Source of the DNA: Cristatella mucedo
Lineage: Eukaryota; Bryozoa; Phylactolaemata; Cristatellidae
Assembly (NCBI GenBank): GCA_009760855.2
Contig: WPIO01000146.1
Location: forward strand, 908,505-972,504
DNA length: 64,000 nucleotides
Reading direction: 5' to 3'
Of the stretch, positions 1 through 11,806 are shown piece by piece (the first letter of the stretch is position 1; every line of letters begins with the position of its first letter). Made by a program: the position numbers and the translations under genes. The notes beneath the pieces are model-generated. The model was not told where the DNA came from. It made no database searches and saw only the letters and a program-made list of their open reading frames with translations.

Positions 1-1085
1 CAACTTCTGGGAAAAGTGATTAAGGTCCATGGAATAGGACATCACTTCTATGCTGACGATACTCAGCTACATTTGTTATTCAAATCGTCGGAATCTGCTG
101 CTTCAACTGTTAAACTGAATGCTTGCCTTGCCGATATTCGATCCTGGATGTCGGAAAAATTCCTGAAATAAATGATGATAAAACCAAACTGCTTCTCAAA
201 TGGCACCCTAAGCTTGTGGCTGGATTAAAATCTTTGCCCTTCTAATTGGTGATGCTATTGTGCCACCATCACCACGTGCTCGAAATTCAGGTGTCGTTTT
301 CGACAGCTGGCTCAATTTCAAAAGCTTCATTCAGAAGTCTGCTTCTACAGCTAGCCATCACATCCCATCGCTATCCAAGATTAGGAGCTGTCTCCCACAT
401 TGGCTTGTAAAAAATTTAACTAGCTCTTTAGCTCTGTTTCGCCTTGACTATTGTAATTCCCTTTTGGCTGGGTAGCCAAAGTAAGCTATTAGGCCACTGC
501 GACGGACTATGAAGATGGCTGCTAGGCTGGTCTTCAAGTCCCAGTGGTTTAAGCACGTGTCTCCTTCGCTGAAAGAGCTAGGATGGTTGCCGGTTGAGCA
601 AGGGATACAGAGCAAAGTTCTTAAGCTGACCCACAAGACCCACCACGGGTTTGCTCCTTCGTACCTAGGTGAACTGCTGCATCAGTTTCACCCTGTACGT
701 GCCTTCAGGTTCTGTGTGGACAATAAAGTAGCTGTCACATTCCTCCGCTTAAAGACCGTTGGCAATAGAAGCGTTAGCTCTGCAGGTTCTAGACTGTGGA
801 ACTTGCTTCCACAATTATTATGCAACGACAACTACTCTCCTACTGCCGGCTATGGCACATCCTTTTCAGCGGTCCTGGGCTGCTACTTCCACGCTGCTCT
901 CAGTACCTCAACTGCTCTCCTGACTCTGCTATGCTTCCCACTTTCTCTGTGTTGCGTGAGACGAAGTCTGTTGGCTATCGAATGCGTACCGAAAGCCCCT
1001 TAGGCTGTGAGTGCGAAATACAAAACTCTCCTGTGTAACACCCAAATGGTCTTTATGACTTTGTGAAGTGACAGACGGAGATAAA
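1..1085 (+). mobile_element. LINE-A copy with RT active-site motif, degraded
   Basis: Begins mid-element at the left edge. The frame HGIGHHFYADDTQLHLLF carries the reverse transcriptase YADD catalytic motif at bases 49-60, then ADIRSWMSE, the usual L2/CR1 segment. A stop follows near 170 and several frameshifts. From 300 to 1,000 the thumb/C-terminal region reads RLDYCNSLLAG, LVFKSQWFKHVSPSLKELGW and later RLWNLLPQ. The 3' UTR ends with GGAGATAAATTACATCACAT, the decayed form of the family's GGAGATACATTACATT tail. Inactive. Confidence 0.8.
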
Positions 1086-1554
1086 TTACATCACATGGAT
1101 CTTATTTAAAGAGCGAACCTTAGAGTTGCATAGTAGATTGGTAGTCATCTATATCGGCACTTTTTTATTGTTTCTCTACGATCCAACAGTGTTTTTATAG
1201 GAGCTAGACCTGTCCTACGCTTGGATCAATTGTTACGAGCTACAGTAGCTATCGTATGCCAGGCGATGGACATTAATTCCTGGTCCTGTGAATGCTTTTG
1301 CAGGCTTGGCAGTAAGACCAAAGTAGTTTAAAGTCAGTGTTAAACCATAGATCGTCTGAGTAAGGGAGCAAAGTGTGCCTTGCCAGGGGTTCAAACTTGT
1401 TGAGCACGTCAGCTAGTGTCGGATTGTAGCAGTAGACCAATAATGACAGGTCGTAGAGGGGATCAAACATCAAAGGCATAGCAGATATTCAGCATAGATG
1501 TCAAAGTTTGTGAGGCTTCACGATTCACGGGGATACGACGTCTAAAATTATGAC

Positions 1555-2540
<986 letters not shown>

Positions 2541-3690
2541 CTAAATCATATGCATCGTTAAAGTAAAAAGAGCCCGAGTAAAAAGAGCGAAAGAAGATGA
2601 AATACCATTCCCTTCGAGGTTTTCCTTGGCAGGCGAACCTAATCAGTCAGTAACTTACATCTGTAAAGCTTGCCTGAACAATAAGATAGTTTAACTGTCT
2701 TTTAAATCGGAAGTCATTCGACCATCATTATTAGCCACGACTTAATTCCGAGGTCCCACACTGGTATTGCTCTATCGTTATTCTTAATTTTACGTGAAAT
2801 TCTGATGCGATTGCTACTAAGCAACTTGCGGAACCTATTAAAAGTTTAAAGCTATCAGAAGAATATCAGTAGTTATTCGAGCTACACAACTCTCCGTGAA
2901 AGTGCTCTCTACTGCATGACCGACGACATCCTGAGTAGCCAAAACGATTTTCTTGCTAGTGCCGTCGTCCAATTCGATTTTTCTGCTGAGCTAGACAAAA
3001 TTACCTAGGATAACGTGCCTACAACATTGAGAGCAAATATTGATCTGTCAGGCGATGCTGGCCTGATTTAATTCATATTTGTCTGATAGTGTTTATTAGG
3101 TGCAGTGGTGGTTCACGGCTCATTCGGCATGCTAGACACTCTTGACTTCAGCTGCCAGTCGTTATACAGGCAGTTTCGATACTTCATGCATAGAGAGCCT
3201 CTCTTGATGATTTGTGTGGATACAGAAGCAGCTGCGACTTTTGCACGGACGATATGGAGCTAAACTGGTCAATGAAACCATGGGAATCAGCTGCAGCAGC
3301 GTCCTATTGAGTGACTGCTTGCAATTCAGAACTTGAACAACAATGAAGATCTTTGTAAATGCGAAGCAGATCAGCTTTATATCTAGATAGAAATTAACCC
3401 TATTGAAATATTAGCTGGATGAACTACAAATCTCCTTACTTGCTAATGGCGAACATTGACTCTCACTAGTGCTCACTCATTAGCTCTAGCTCGTTAGTGT
3501 TTCCCCGTTAGCTGAAGCTATTCATCGGTCGTTATTATTAGCGGACGCTATTCAAACATGCTGGCTAATAATCTCCCGACCTGATTAAATGGTTGAAACA
3601 AATACCCTATGCTCAACAGGCCTTGTTACTTTAACTAAATCCTAGAAGCACTAAGCTTCCACAGAGAGATATCCCAGGAGTAGGTAAATG
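2541..3690. other. No gene seen
   Basis: AT-rich single-copy-looking DNA; no ORF or repeat recognised on either strand. Confidence 0.5.
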
Positions 3691-4550
3691 TGTGCACCAT
3701 TTCGGTTTTCTGACTCATACCCGACGACCTCAGATGTAGCAGACAAAGTCATGATAAGTTTGCTACCGGTAGCCGCCGCATGGTTTGATGAATGAGCGGC
3801 ATAGTTGCAGCCTTACTCACGAAATAAAAAATGACTGAGTTTCCCGAGACAGAAATTGAATGCCTGACTTTCAAATTCCACCAATATTTTGTTGGCGAAT
3901 CTCAGTCTACTTGTGGGCATAGGCGCCTACGTAGAAGGACAAATTTGATACAGTACTCGTGTCATTTTCTTCCGTAACTTTAAACCCTCTAGCAATGAAA
4001 TTAAAAAGCGATAGCTGAAACTCGACGCCGTAGCTTTAACGTCCTAAGGTCAAGTTTCGAATGAAGGGTCAGACGAGGCTCAGTAGCGAAAGCACTGGTC
4101 AGCTGACCGAATGATCGTTGCTTGCCAAAGGTACCGTTTTTTTTAGCACTCAGTAAAATGGCGGACGGTTCCTCTTATTCAGCGTTGTAACAAACTGTTA
4201 CTCAAAGACGCCAGCATGTGGTTGATGAACAATCATGAAGAGTAGGCAGATTTCGTATGTTTAGACGTAAAATTTAAATTTAGAGCGCAAAAACACGCGC
4301 AAATAATTATTTACTCGGAAAAAGCAACGGCAAAGTAAAATGGACGGGTTGGCAACTTCCGTTAAAGGTATGTAGGTCACGAGATGAAGGTGGTAGTGAG
4401 CTGCAGGCCTTGGCACAATAGGAGGCGTAGAAGATTCAGTCTCCGATGTATTTTAGGTTCATTAGTGCCATACGCAAATGACTGCAGCTTGTGCAAATTT
4501 GACGTTAAGCCAAATTAGCAAGTATTTGAACGGGATCTCTCCTATGTCTC
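3690..4550. repeat. Segmental duplication block, copy 1 (intron-1-like)
   Basis: Diverged but collinear with 41,630-42,530. Anchors include GCCTTACTC(A/G)(C)GA near 3,815 and 41,735, CCCGAGAC(A/G)GAAA near 3,843 and 41,763, and GACGT(T/A)AAGCC near 4,501 and 42,487. In gene B this DNA is intron 1. No gene seen inside. Confidence 0.6.
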
Positions 4551-4699
4551 ACATGGCTGGACCAAGTACTAATACCTACCCTTCAGTAGCTGGAGCTACT
4601 GACAATTAAATTATCGAGCTAGGCCTCACCCAGCCTGGAGCTGGGCTCCTGGAGATTGCCAAGGCCATAGACCGGCGGTCTGGCAGGAACCTTTTCGGC

Positions 4700-4775
4700 A
4701 GAATATCTCGAAAAGTGTGGACGTGCATCACGGCACTAGAAGCAGTTACATAGAACAGCATACCATTAACGGTAT
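4700..4775 (-). pseudogene. Possible decayed first exon of a third paralogue (gene C)
   Basis: The block at 3.7-4.5 kb is paralogous to 41.6-42.5 kb, which sits in intron 1 of gene B about 340 bp downstream of its signal-peptide exon. At the equivalent distance here the minus strand encodes GMLFYVTASSAVMHVH, signal-like and weakly similar to LMLASSVQCQ, but without a GT donor at the matching place. It is either dead or a coincidence; the intron homology is much firmer than this exon. Confidence 0.2.
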
Positions 4776-4918
4776 ATGCTGGTACTCTTGGAGCACAGTT
4801 GATGTGGTGTAACGACAGCTGAAGCCGATTAGCCAAAACCGTGTTTATGCACACCTGCCGAGTTATCTCCTACCCTTATTAATTTTGCTTGGCCAACGAT
4901 ACTCCACGTAGTATTGTC

Positions 4919-4985
4919 TAGTTAATAATAATAATAATGACCTTGATAAAGCGGATAAGAATAATAATAATGCCCTTGGTAAAGC
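4919..4985 (-). repeat. LINE-B-like ATT tail remnant
   Basis: Two runs of AATAAT around CTTGATAAAGCGG, the end of a LINE-B or SINE-1 tail with the body lost. Confidence 0.5.
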
Positions 4986-5197
4986 GAGCTTCTGTCAAAA
5001 TGCATTAAAGTCCGTGTGAAGTCGACCGCCGTATCGCCATAATCGATGGGCAAGTAGTGTGCTCTTTTTCAATGTGGCATTGCTGTAAGCACAGCCTATG
5101 CAACTTTGAACGTTGCATCGCTACCGTCGGCGTGTGGAGAACTTCAGCTCTATGCTCAATGCATACGTTGTGCCGCTAAAATTGTTTTAAGCTGTTC

Positions 5198-5335
5198 CTT
5201 TAAATAGAGCCTTGCGAGAGCTTGGTCTCTATTCAGGCACATTAGGTGTGCTGCGGGGCTCGAGCCCTCGACCTTGTCCAGACTTTGGTCCGGGCAAGCA
5301 CCTTAACCGCTCGGCCGAACCAGGACTACTAGAAC
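5198..5335 (-). mobile_element. tRNA-derived SINE-1 copy
   Basis: On the minus strand: A-box-like CGGCCGAGCGGTTAAGGTGC, B-box-like GGCTCGAGCCCC, then the tail sharing ATAGAGACCAAG...CTATTTAAA with LINE-B. Same family as 10,689-10,831. Confidence 0.65.
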
Positions 5336-5510
5336 TAGTAGGGATCGCGCGGAACTAGCAATTGAAACTTAAGAAGTATTAAGGATGTCCCTCTGGTTAC
5401 CTGTAACATGCTGGGCGGTTTCAGAGGGACTGCTGCTGTAAACAAAGCAGGCTCTGAGAAATGACGTCACTGACTGCCGTACCGTTGCCAAAATGGAACC
5501 CGATGGGCAG

Positions 5511-5518
<8 letters not shown>

Positions 5519-5558
<40 letters not shown>
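5519..5558. repeat. (CT)n microsatellite
   Basis: About 20 CT dinucleotides without interruption. Confidence 0.95.
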
Positions 5559-5560
<2 letters not shown>

Positions 5561-7260
5561 TGTATGATAGGTTGCGTCAAATATTAAACGTAAATCTGCC
5601 GGCGTGGCCTCGCTACAGTGCTCGCTGCAAATAGCCTCGCAAAGCCGCCTATTCAGCCTTATAGTCTTACAGCTCAGGTCAAGCGCTCGGTGTAGCCACA
5701 GCACTCTAGGTCTCTATCTGGGGTGGCCACGCAGCCAGCTACCAAACGCTCGGTCGCAGGATCATTTCGGCCTGTCGTTTGCCGTAGGTAGCAACTGTCG
5801 GTAGCTGCAGTGTGTCACCACCTCTCTGGTGTGCTGAGAGCTGCAGCTCACTGTCTCATGCAGAAGCGTGGGTTAGACCTAAGTGAACTCGTTGGCAACC
5901 ACGGCATCAACAGAGGAAAAATAAAGGTGATCCCGGGAACCGACCGCTTGCCTTGCTGAGGAAGCAGGAGATTCCGTTAGGCCTTTTTGGTCATTTGTAT
6001 CATTTTCAACAGCTGTAAGCGATTATGGGTGCATGCCAAGAATGCCGACTGTCGACAATCGCATAACTCTAGAGGTCGTGTCACCAGCTCATGAACTAGT
6101 TTGGTTGTCGGACATTTGTATCTAGTAAGGACTATTTCTAAGTAGTATTCTGTGACTTAAAATTGTCGATAATATGCTGCACAGTAAACGCCGTTATTCC
6201 TAGACAATTCTACTTAAAACGGAGCGTCCAAATTATGTAATATATGCGTGGAAGATGTCTCAGAAGTGATGCAGTGAAACTCACGTTAGGTATTGAGGAT
6301 GTGCGACGATTCTACGTTAGCCTAAAACATAATTTACTCGGTCTTATCGAATTTAATTTCAGAAATTCGTTGGCCAAAGAACTACGAATGTCGTCAACGC
6401 CCACTGCAAGTGAATTATGTGCGTCGGACAGATTAATCGGATATAAACGGAATGCTTGTTGAGCTGGGTGCCACTTTTGTTCAAATGAAAGCCAACATTG
6501 TGCAGCACGAATATAAAGACTGGGAGAGAGAGAGAGAGAGAGAGGGAGAGAGTAGGAGATTTTAGAAAGCAAAACATTGAGCTCTTAGGAAACCCAGGTC
6601 AAGCTCATATGACTTCCTAGATGACCAACGGACGTTTACATCTGCACTTGGACATTTCTAACTCTGCAGGTCATTATTCATATTTGCAATGTACCTGCCA
6701 TACCTTTACAAGCGGGATATAGTGGCTTGTCACCTGTGGTCGGAATTAGGATGCAAGGGCAGCTTTTCTAATGGTGCTTGTACAAATAAACCGATACTGA
6801 TAACACTCTGAGCTTTGAAAACCGTGGCCAGTGACTTGATAATGCAGCACAAATAGATGTCGTCATGTTGGCAGTTTCGGAACACGAAGGTGACGAAGAG
6901 CGTTCATACTTAAAAATATCAAGTCAATTTCCATATCATAAAGAAATATATTCAACCGTGAAGGAGTGAAGGAAGGTCAGCAACTTCCGTAGCCATCTCA
7001 GGCGTACAAAAACAACTGTGATGCGAACTAAAACCTTGAGCTCATTCAATTTAAAAAACCGCTGACTGATTGACGAATGGCTGCCATTTTGCTGCCCAAT
7101 CAATTATTAGTATCTCGGCTGCAAGATAGTCGATATTGGGAGGAAGCGGATGCAATTCTAAATGTTCTTAAAAAATTCATCAGTTGCCCATGCTAAAATG
7201 AATATTTAAAAGATACACACTGTTGATATGCCAAGCATTCGGCAATGAGCTTGAATTGAG
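5558..7260. other. No gene recognised; expected 3' end of gene B lies near here
   Basis: By position, gene B must end between the microexon (10.95 kb) and the gene C block (4.5 kb). The 5,566-5,960 part is GC-richer with a few short frames; none has a convincing splice structure. Confidence 0.4.
6523..6553. repeat. (GA)n microsatellite
   Basis: GA repeat with one GGG interruption. Confidence 0.9.
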
Positions 7261-7261
7261 C

Positions 7262-8044
7262 TGCCTCAATTTCAAAAGCTTCATTCAGAAGTCTGCTTCT
7301 ACAGCTAGCCATCACATCAGATCCCTATCCAGGGTTAGGAGCTGTCTTCCACAGTGGCTTGTACACATTTTTAACAAGTTCCTTAGTTCTGTCTCGGTTT
7401 GATTATTGTAATTCCCTTTTGGCTGGGCTGTCAAAGCAAGCTATTAGGCCACTGTTGCAGACTATGAATATGACTTCAAGGCTAGTCTTCAAGTCCCAGC
7501 GGTTTGAGCACGTGTCTCCTTTGCTAAAAGAGCTAGGATGGATGCCTGTTGAGCAAAGAATACAGAGCAAAGTTCTTACGCTGACCCACAAGGCCCGCCA
7601 CGGCTTGGCTCCTTCCTACCTAGCTGAACGGCTGCATCAGTTTCAGCCCGTTCGCGCCCTCGTGTCCTGTGTGGACAATAAATTAGCTGTCCCATTCCTT
7701 CGCTTAAAGACCACTGGCGACAGAAGCTTTAGCTCTGAAGGTCCTAGACTGTGGAACTCGCTTCCACAATTCTTACGCAACGACAACAACTCTCCTACTG
7801 CCGACTGTGGCTCATCCTTTTCAGTGGTCCTGTGCTGCTACTTCTATGCTACTCACTACCTCAACTGCTCTCCTGACTCTGCTATGCTTCCCACTTTCTC
7901 TTTGTTGTGTGAGACGAAGTCTGCTGGCTACCGAATGCGTACCGAAAGCCGCTTAGACTGTGAGTGAGCTATACAAAGCTCACCTGTGTAACAACCACGC
8001 GGTATTTATGACTTTGTGGAGTTACAGACGGAGATACATTACAT
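7262..8044 (+). mobile_element. LINE-A copy, best-preserved C-terminal ORF, split by LTR
   Basis: Truncated 5' end at CTGCCTCAATTTCAAAAGC. A 202-codon frame (7,359-7,967) covers the RT C-terminal region: FDYCNSLLAGLSKQAIRPLL, then VFKSQRFEHVSPLLKELGW, then GPRLWNSLPQFLR. It ends in the ACATT tail, which the solo LTR at 8,045-8,800 has entered; the tail resumes at 8,801-8,822. Not autonomous: no endonuclease and no RT core. Confidence 0.8.
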
Positions 8045-8800
8045 TGTAACCGAGCAGAAACTCGTCCCCCAGCTCTCTACCGGTGGACTGTGTGATGCAG
8101 TGCTGCGATGCGGTTAAAACACAGGCGGCCACAACTGGGTGCCGAAAGCAACAGTTTATTGTGGGCCTGTTCGTAGTGGTTACGCGCCCGCGCAAGAGCT
8201 TTACGCGGCGCGCACCGGACCAACGGAGTTAACTGAGCGAACTCCCGAAGCCCGAGTATAATAACTACCCTACGCGTTTACGCGGCGCATACCGGACCGA
8301 CGGAGTTAACTGAGCGAACTCCCAAAGTCCGAGTATAACCAACTACCCTGTGTGTTTACGCGGCGCGTGTCGGTCCGACGGAGTTAACTGTGCGAACTCC
8401 CGAAGTCCGAGTATAACTAACTACCCTATGAGCGCTTCGCTAGCGATTGTCCCAACCCCGAAGGAGGGCCGCTACAGCACCCAAGATACGAGCAGCTAAC
8501 TGAGTAGCCGGCAGAACAAAGGTCTCCTCTCTTTCTCTTTGCCCTCTCGACCTTGGGCGTAGCTGTTATTGTTTTTGTCGGACCCTAGCTCTAGGTGTCC
8601 GTCCTCGGCCTAATTCTTCCTGGCTAGCCATTGGCTAGCCCCTGGCTAGCCCTTGGTCGTTCCCCGGCCAGTCCTTGTCCTTGACCAATCCTTGGCCAAT
8701 CCTTGGCTAGTCCGCCTGCTACGGTTGCTCTAGGTGCCCTAGTCAGACCCACTAAGGCAAGGGCTAATATCGCGGCTAGCCTGAGAGCTGCTCCGTTGCA
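8045..8800 (-). mobile_element. Solo LTR with TG...CA ends and 4-bp target duplication
   Basis: A 756-bp GC-richer block bounded by TG and CA, flanked on both sides by ACAT (8,041-8,044 and 8,801-8,804), inside the tail of a LINE-A copy. On the minus strand a polyadenylation signal AATAAA (complement of 8,155-8,160) lies about 110 nt from the 3' end, so the element is oriented minus. No gag or pol flanks it, so it is a recombined solo LTR. A 4-bp duplication and TG/CA ends fit Ty3/Gypsy or BEL-Pao elements. It contains three 77-bp repeats. Confidence 0.7.
8200..8431. repeat. Three tandem 77-bp repeats inside the LTR
   Basis: Units start at 8,200, 8,277 and 8,355 with TTTACGCGGCGC and contain ACGGAGTTAACTG(A/T)GCGAACTCCC and CCGAGTATAA. 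They lie upstream of the polyadenylation signal in the element's orientation, the usual place for LTR enhancer repeats; that role is inference. Confidence 0.8.
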
Positions 8801-9769
8801 ACATTACATATTACATTACATTAATGGCGTACTCTATATTTCGCTTGATATTCCTTGCGTCACCTATTGCAGGCGTAAATCTAACAGCATCTCTTAAGAG
8901 AACGGACATGTCTTTTCTGAGAACTTATCAACAAACCTAGCTTGAGCGAAGTTGTGGCGGCGTTGCGTCAAAGAGAGGAGATCGGATGCAGTGGCTTGGT
9001 CAGCATTTGCTAGGCTCTGTGCCAAAGTTAGGCCGCTTCAGGCTTATCCTTCTTTAGCGATGCCAAAACTTTGAATATTATTTAGATCAGCTAAGTTATT
9101 ACAGTGGACTTTCAAATCTCATAGAATGGTTGTAAAGTGATTTACATTGGAAAGAACCGAGGAAAAGTAAGAGAGAAGCCGGATAAGAAGCCGCGAGTTG
9201 CTGCCTGGCGGACGATCAAATACGACCATCCGCCACAGTCATGCGGTCTATGTTTACTTGTGCCTCTCGGTCCAAACGTATGTCTTATTGAGTAACGACG
9301 TTGAAAAGTATCCTAACCCTGTGCTAATCCTGAGCAAGTCAAGCTTGCACGTGCAGTAATTACTGGGACGGGGAGAGGACGATTCATAGCGAAACGCTAT
9401 GCACCTATTACAATGGTTAGGAAATTATGCCACAATATTTTCAGTGTATGAGAATGGCTGAATCTGTAAATGAACCTTCTCATTGCGTTCGCTTTAGCGC
9501 TGCATGCCCGTTTACTATATATTGTTGAGTATATATGTCAATTATATTTGTCAATTCGAAGCATCGAGGCAGGCCAAACGCTCCTGAATCTTCCGTGCTT
9601 TTACAATGCTACAATACTTCGTAATTAAATGACCATGCAACGAGTTCATGACCGCACATAAAATGCTCCAAAATTAGTATTTATTATAATTTCCACAGGA
9701 ATATCATTCGCTGGTAAAGGCTCTGCCTTAAATCAGCTAAATTCGTAGATCCACTTGACGCGTTCAACG

Positions 9770-9860
9770 GAAGGGGATGAAACGACTGGCAGCCACAGAC
9801 ACCATAATTCCTAAGAAAAATACCAAAAGAAACAGGGCGATACTAAAGCACGCTCACGAA
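9770..9860 (-). other. Possible terminal transmembrane-encoding segment of gene B
   Basis: On the minus strand a short frame encodes FSIALFLLVFFLGIMVSVA then ASRFIPFR and a stop: about 20 hydrophobic residues, a basic residue and a short tail, as expected for the end of a type I membrane protein. The paralogous position near 49.8 kb encodes IAPFLVAAFSASMVAIM then TVHFFLRLG and a stop in the same frame. The frame and stop are conserved across about 25 codons without gaps. Against it: no acceptor is shared by both copies at a matching position, and a T-rich pyrimidine tract in an intron can also read as hydrophobic. Treat as a candidate only. Confidence 0.25.
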
Positions 9861-10688
9861 CCAAACACTGCCACAGACGATGCTTTGCTACGCTTAACAG
9901 ATGAGAAAACAACCATTTTTATTTTTGCATTTAAAGGCGGCTCACGCCGAGATCTATCACGGGCGCTATATTCTTAGTCACAGATATTGAAGCAGTTTAA
10001 TATGAATTAGCTTAATCGCTCGCAAAAATTGCAGGCGGCTATCAACAATGTGGAATTTTATATTGGCTTTTTCTGGTCGTGCTCCGGAAGCGCTCCAGTG
10101 AGGCATTCGGCATTGACCTTTAAACAAAGCTCACCATGCCAGGGAGGACTAAGGTGGTCAGGAGCGTTAGCTTTTTCATACATAGCGTAGAAAACGATTC
10201 TCAAAGGAAAATTTTCCACTAGACTATGTTTTTAAAATGGTCATGATATCGTGGGTAATAAAAAATGCGTAAATCAAAATACCAGTTAATGGTTTCAAGG
10301 ACATGCCCACCAAAGACTCCAGCCGCCGGCACAGGATAGCACTGCTAAGCTCTGCTGCACCTCAGCTGCAAACTTGCGTTGCAATACCTAAGCTCATTGC
10401 TTGTTGGAGCTTGATATTGCACTTGATAAGCTGTATAAAAGTACCTAATAAGTCCATGCAAATTGAACAAATTTTTCGATCGGTTATCAGTACTTGAAAA
10501 GGTGATCGCTTTGTATTTATGAAACTCATTGCTAGAGAGAAGCATTTGGGTTTATGAACAAACGCTAACGATAACTTCTCGCTGCCGTGGTTACTCCACC
10601 TTCTTAGAATTTGCAATGGCACGTGCCATAACCATTAGTCGGTCACAAAATGCTGAAAAGGCGCTCAATAACTAGGATTGTCATTGCT

Positions 10689-10831
10689 GCTGGCTTAGTC
10701 TAGCGGTTAAGGTGCTCGCCCCGACTAAGGTCTGACTGAGGTCGTGGGCTCAAGCCCCGAGGCATATGTGAAGCGCCTGAATAGAGATTAAGTTCTCTTA
10801 GGGCGCTATATAAATGAAATATTATTATTAC
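10689..10831 (+). mobile_element. tRNA-derived SINE-1, most complete copy
   Basis: Head is tRNA-like: A box in TAGTCTAGCGGTTAAGGTGC, B box in GGGCTCAAGCCCC, spaced as in a tRNA. The body ends AAGCGCCTGAATAGAGATTA and AGGGCGCTATATAAATG with ATT repeats. This 3' half is clearly the LINE-B tail (AAGCGCCTAGAAAGAGATTA, AGGGCGCTTTATCAAGTG). RNA polymerase III promoter and LINE-B-driven retroposition are inferred from this structure. Confidence 0.8.
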
Positions 10832-10950
10832 TTAATCTCTTCTTGATTTGCAAGCTTTTTTTTGGGCTCACGTTTGGTTTCGAAGCTTTAACTTTATGCC
10901 GCTGAATTCGTTCTCGCTGCCAGTAACCACCACACGGAACCGAATGCTTA

Positions 10951-10983
10951 CCTGTTGCGGGTAATAGCCGCGAGGCACGCGAA
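10951..10983 (-). CDS. Gene B 33-nt microexon
   Basis: An exact 33-nt (11-codon) insert between CCTGTAG| and CAACAG|GTAAGC on the minus strand; phase 1-1, peptide GSRASRLLPAT. The same microexon lies near 50.77 kb (peptide GSRASPLPPAT) with 28 of 33 bases identical and the acceptor (ACCTGTAG) and donor (GTAAGCATT) identical, while surrounding intron sequence is far more diverged. This contrast supports a real exon. Its Arg/Pro/Ser content suggests a flexible linker. Being a microexon it could be regulated by inclusion or skipping without frame change. Confidence 0.55.
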
Positions 10984-11806
10984 CCTACAGGTAAAAATAT
11001 AATCAAGTCAGCGAGCGACAGCTCACGGTTGAGGAAAAGAGATTAAGTTAATAACGAAATGAGCATGCCATTTTATATTAAGTTTAATTTGCATGTGTGA
11101 ATCGGCTTACAAAACGCCACCTGAGATTAAATCTTTGAGTAAGCTTAGAAGCCATTAGAATAGTATATAACGCACTAAAACTCGCGATCAACTTCGCAGG
11201 TTTGTGAGGCTCATATTGTGATTTTGTCTGAGCTTACACTATGCAGTTACGGAGCCACCATGAACATTTCTGCATCGCTAGTTGCAACGCAATGACAGCC
11301 GTGCCACAAATGAGCATACGGCATCGTAGCATTAGCAACGAAGTGAATCCCTTCCCAGGCACGTTACATGATAGCATATAGCCGCGACAGCAGAAAATTG
11401 ACAGTCGTGCGATAGGCGTAGAGTTTGGCTAAGCAGTTTCACGAACACGTGCTCTTGGCTCTATATGTCGTAGGAGAGCTGCAATTTAGGGTGGTTGCTG
11501 GGCCCCTGCCACCTCTCTTCACTGTTGTCCAACGTGCATATGGAATTTACATTTTCCCCATGAAGGTGGTTTTCGTTGCTGCCACGTTTTTCTTCTGTAC
11601 CTGCGAGAATTCCTCCGCCGAGCAGAAAGGTCGCTCGAAGCGACTACAAGGCACCGGCTTCGGCGAAATTGTTTGCCACTGTTAAGGACTTGCTGCATGG
11701 ACGGAAAAGTAAGCGGGGCTTTCGGCCTTGACCTACTTTCTACCGGACCTTGAAGCTGCTTCACCGCAGTTGCAGCATTTCGTCCGATGCCACCTCTGAA
11801 TAGACA

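Noticed and set aside
1323-1500. Possible tRNA-like segment (GGGGTTCAAACTTG)
   Set aside because: A single B-box-like match without an A box at the right spacing or a cloverleaf.
9855-9861. GTGAG|CG as a secure acceptor for a transmembrane exon
   Set aside because: The paralogue at 49.9 kb has no AG at this place, so the exon boundary cannot be asserted.
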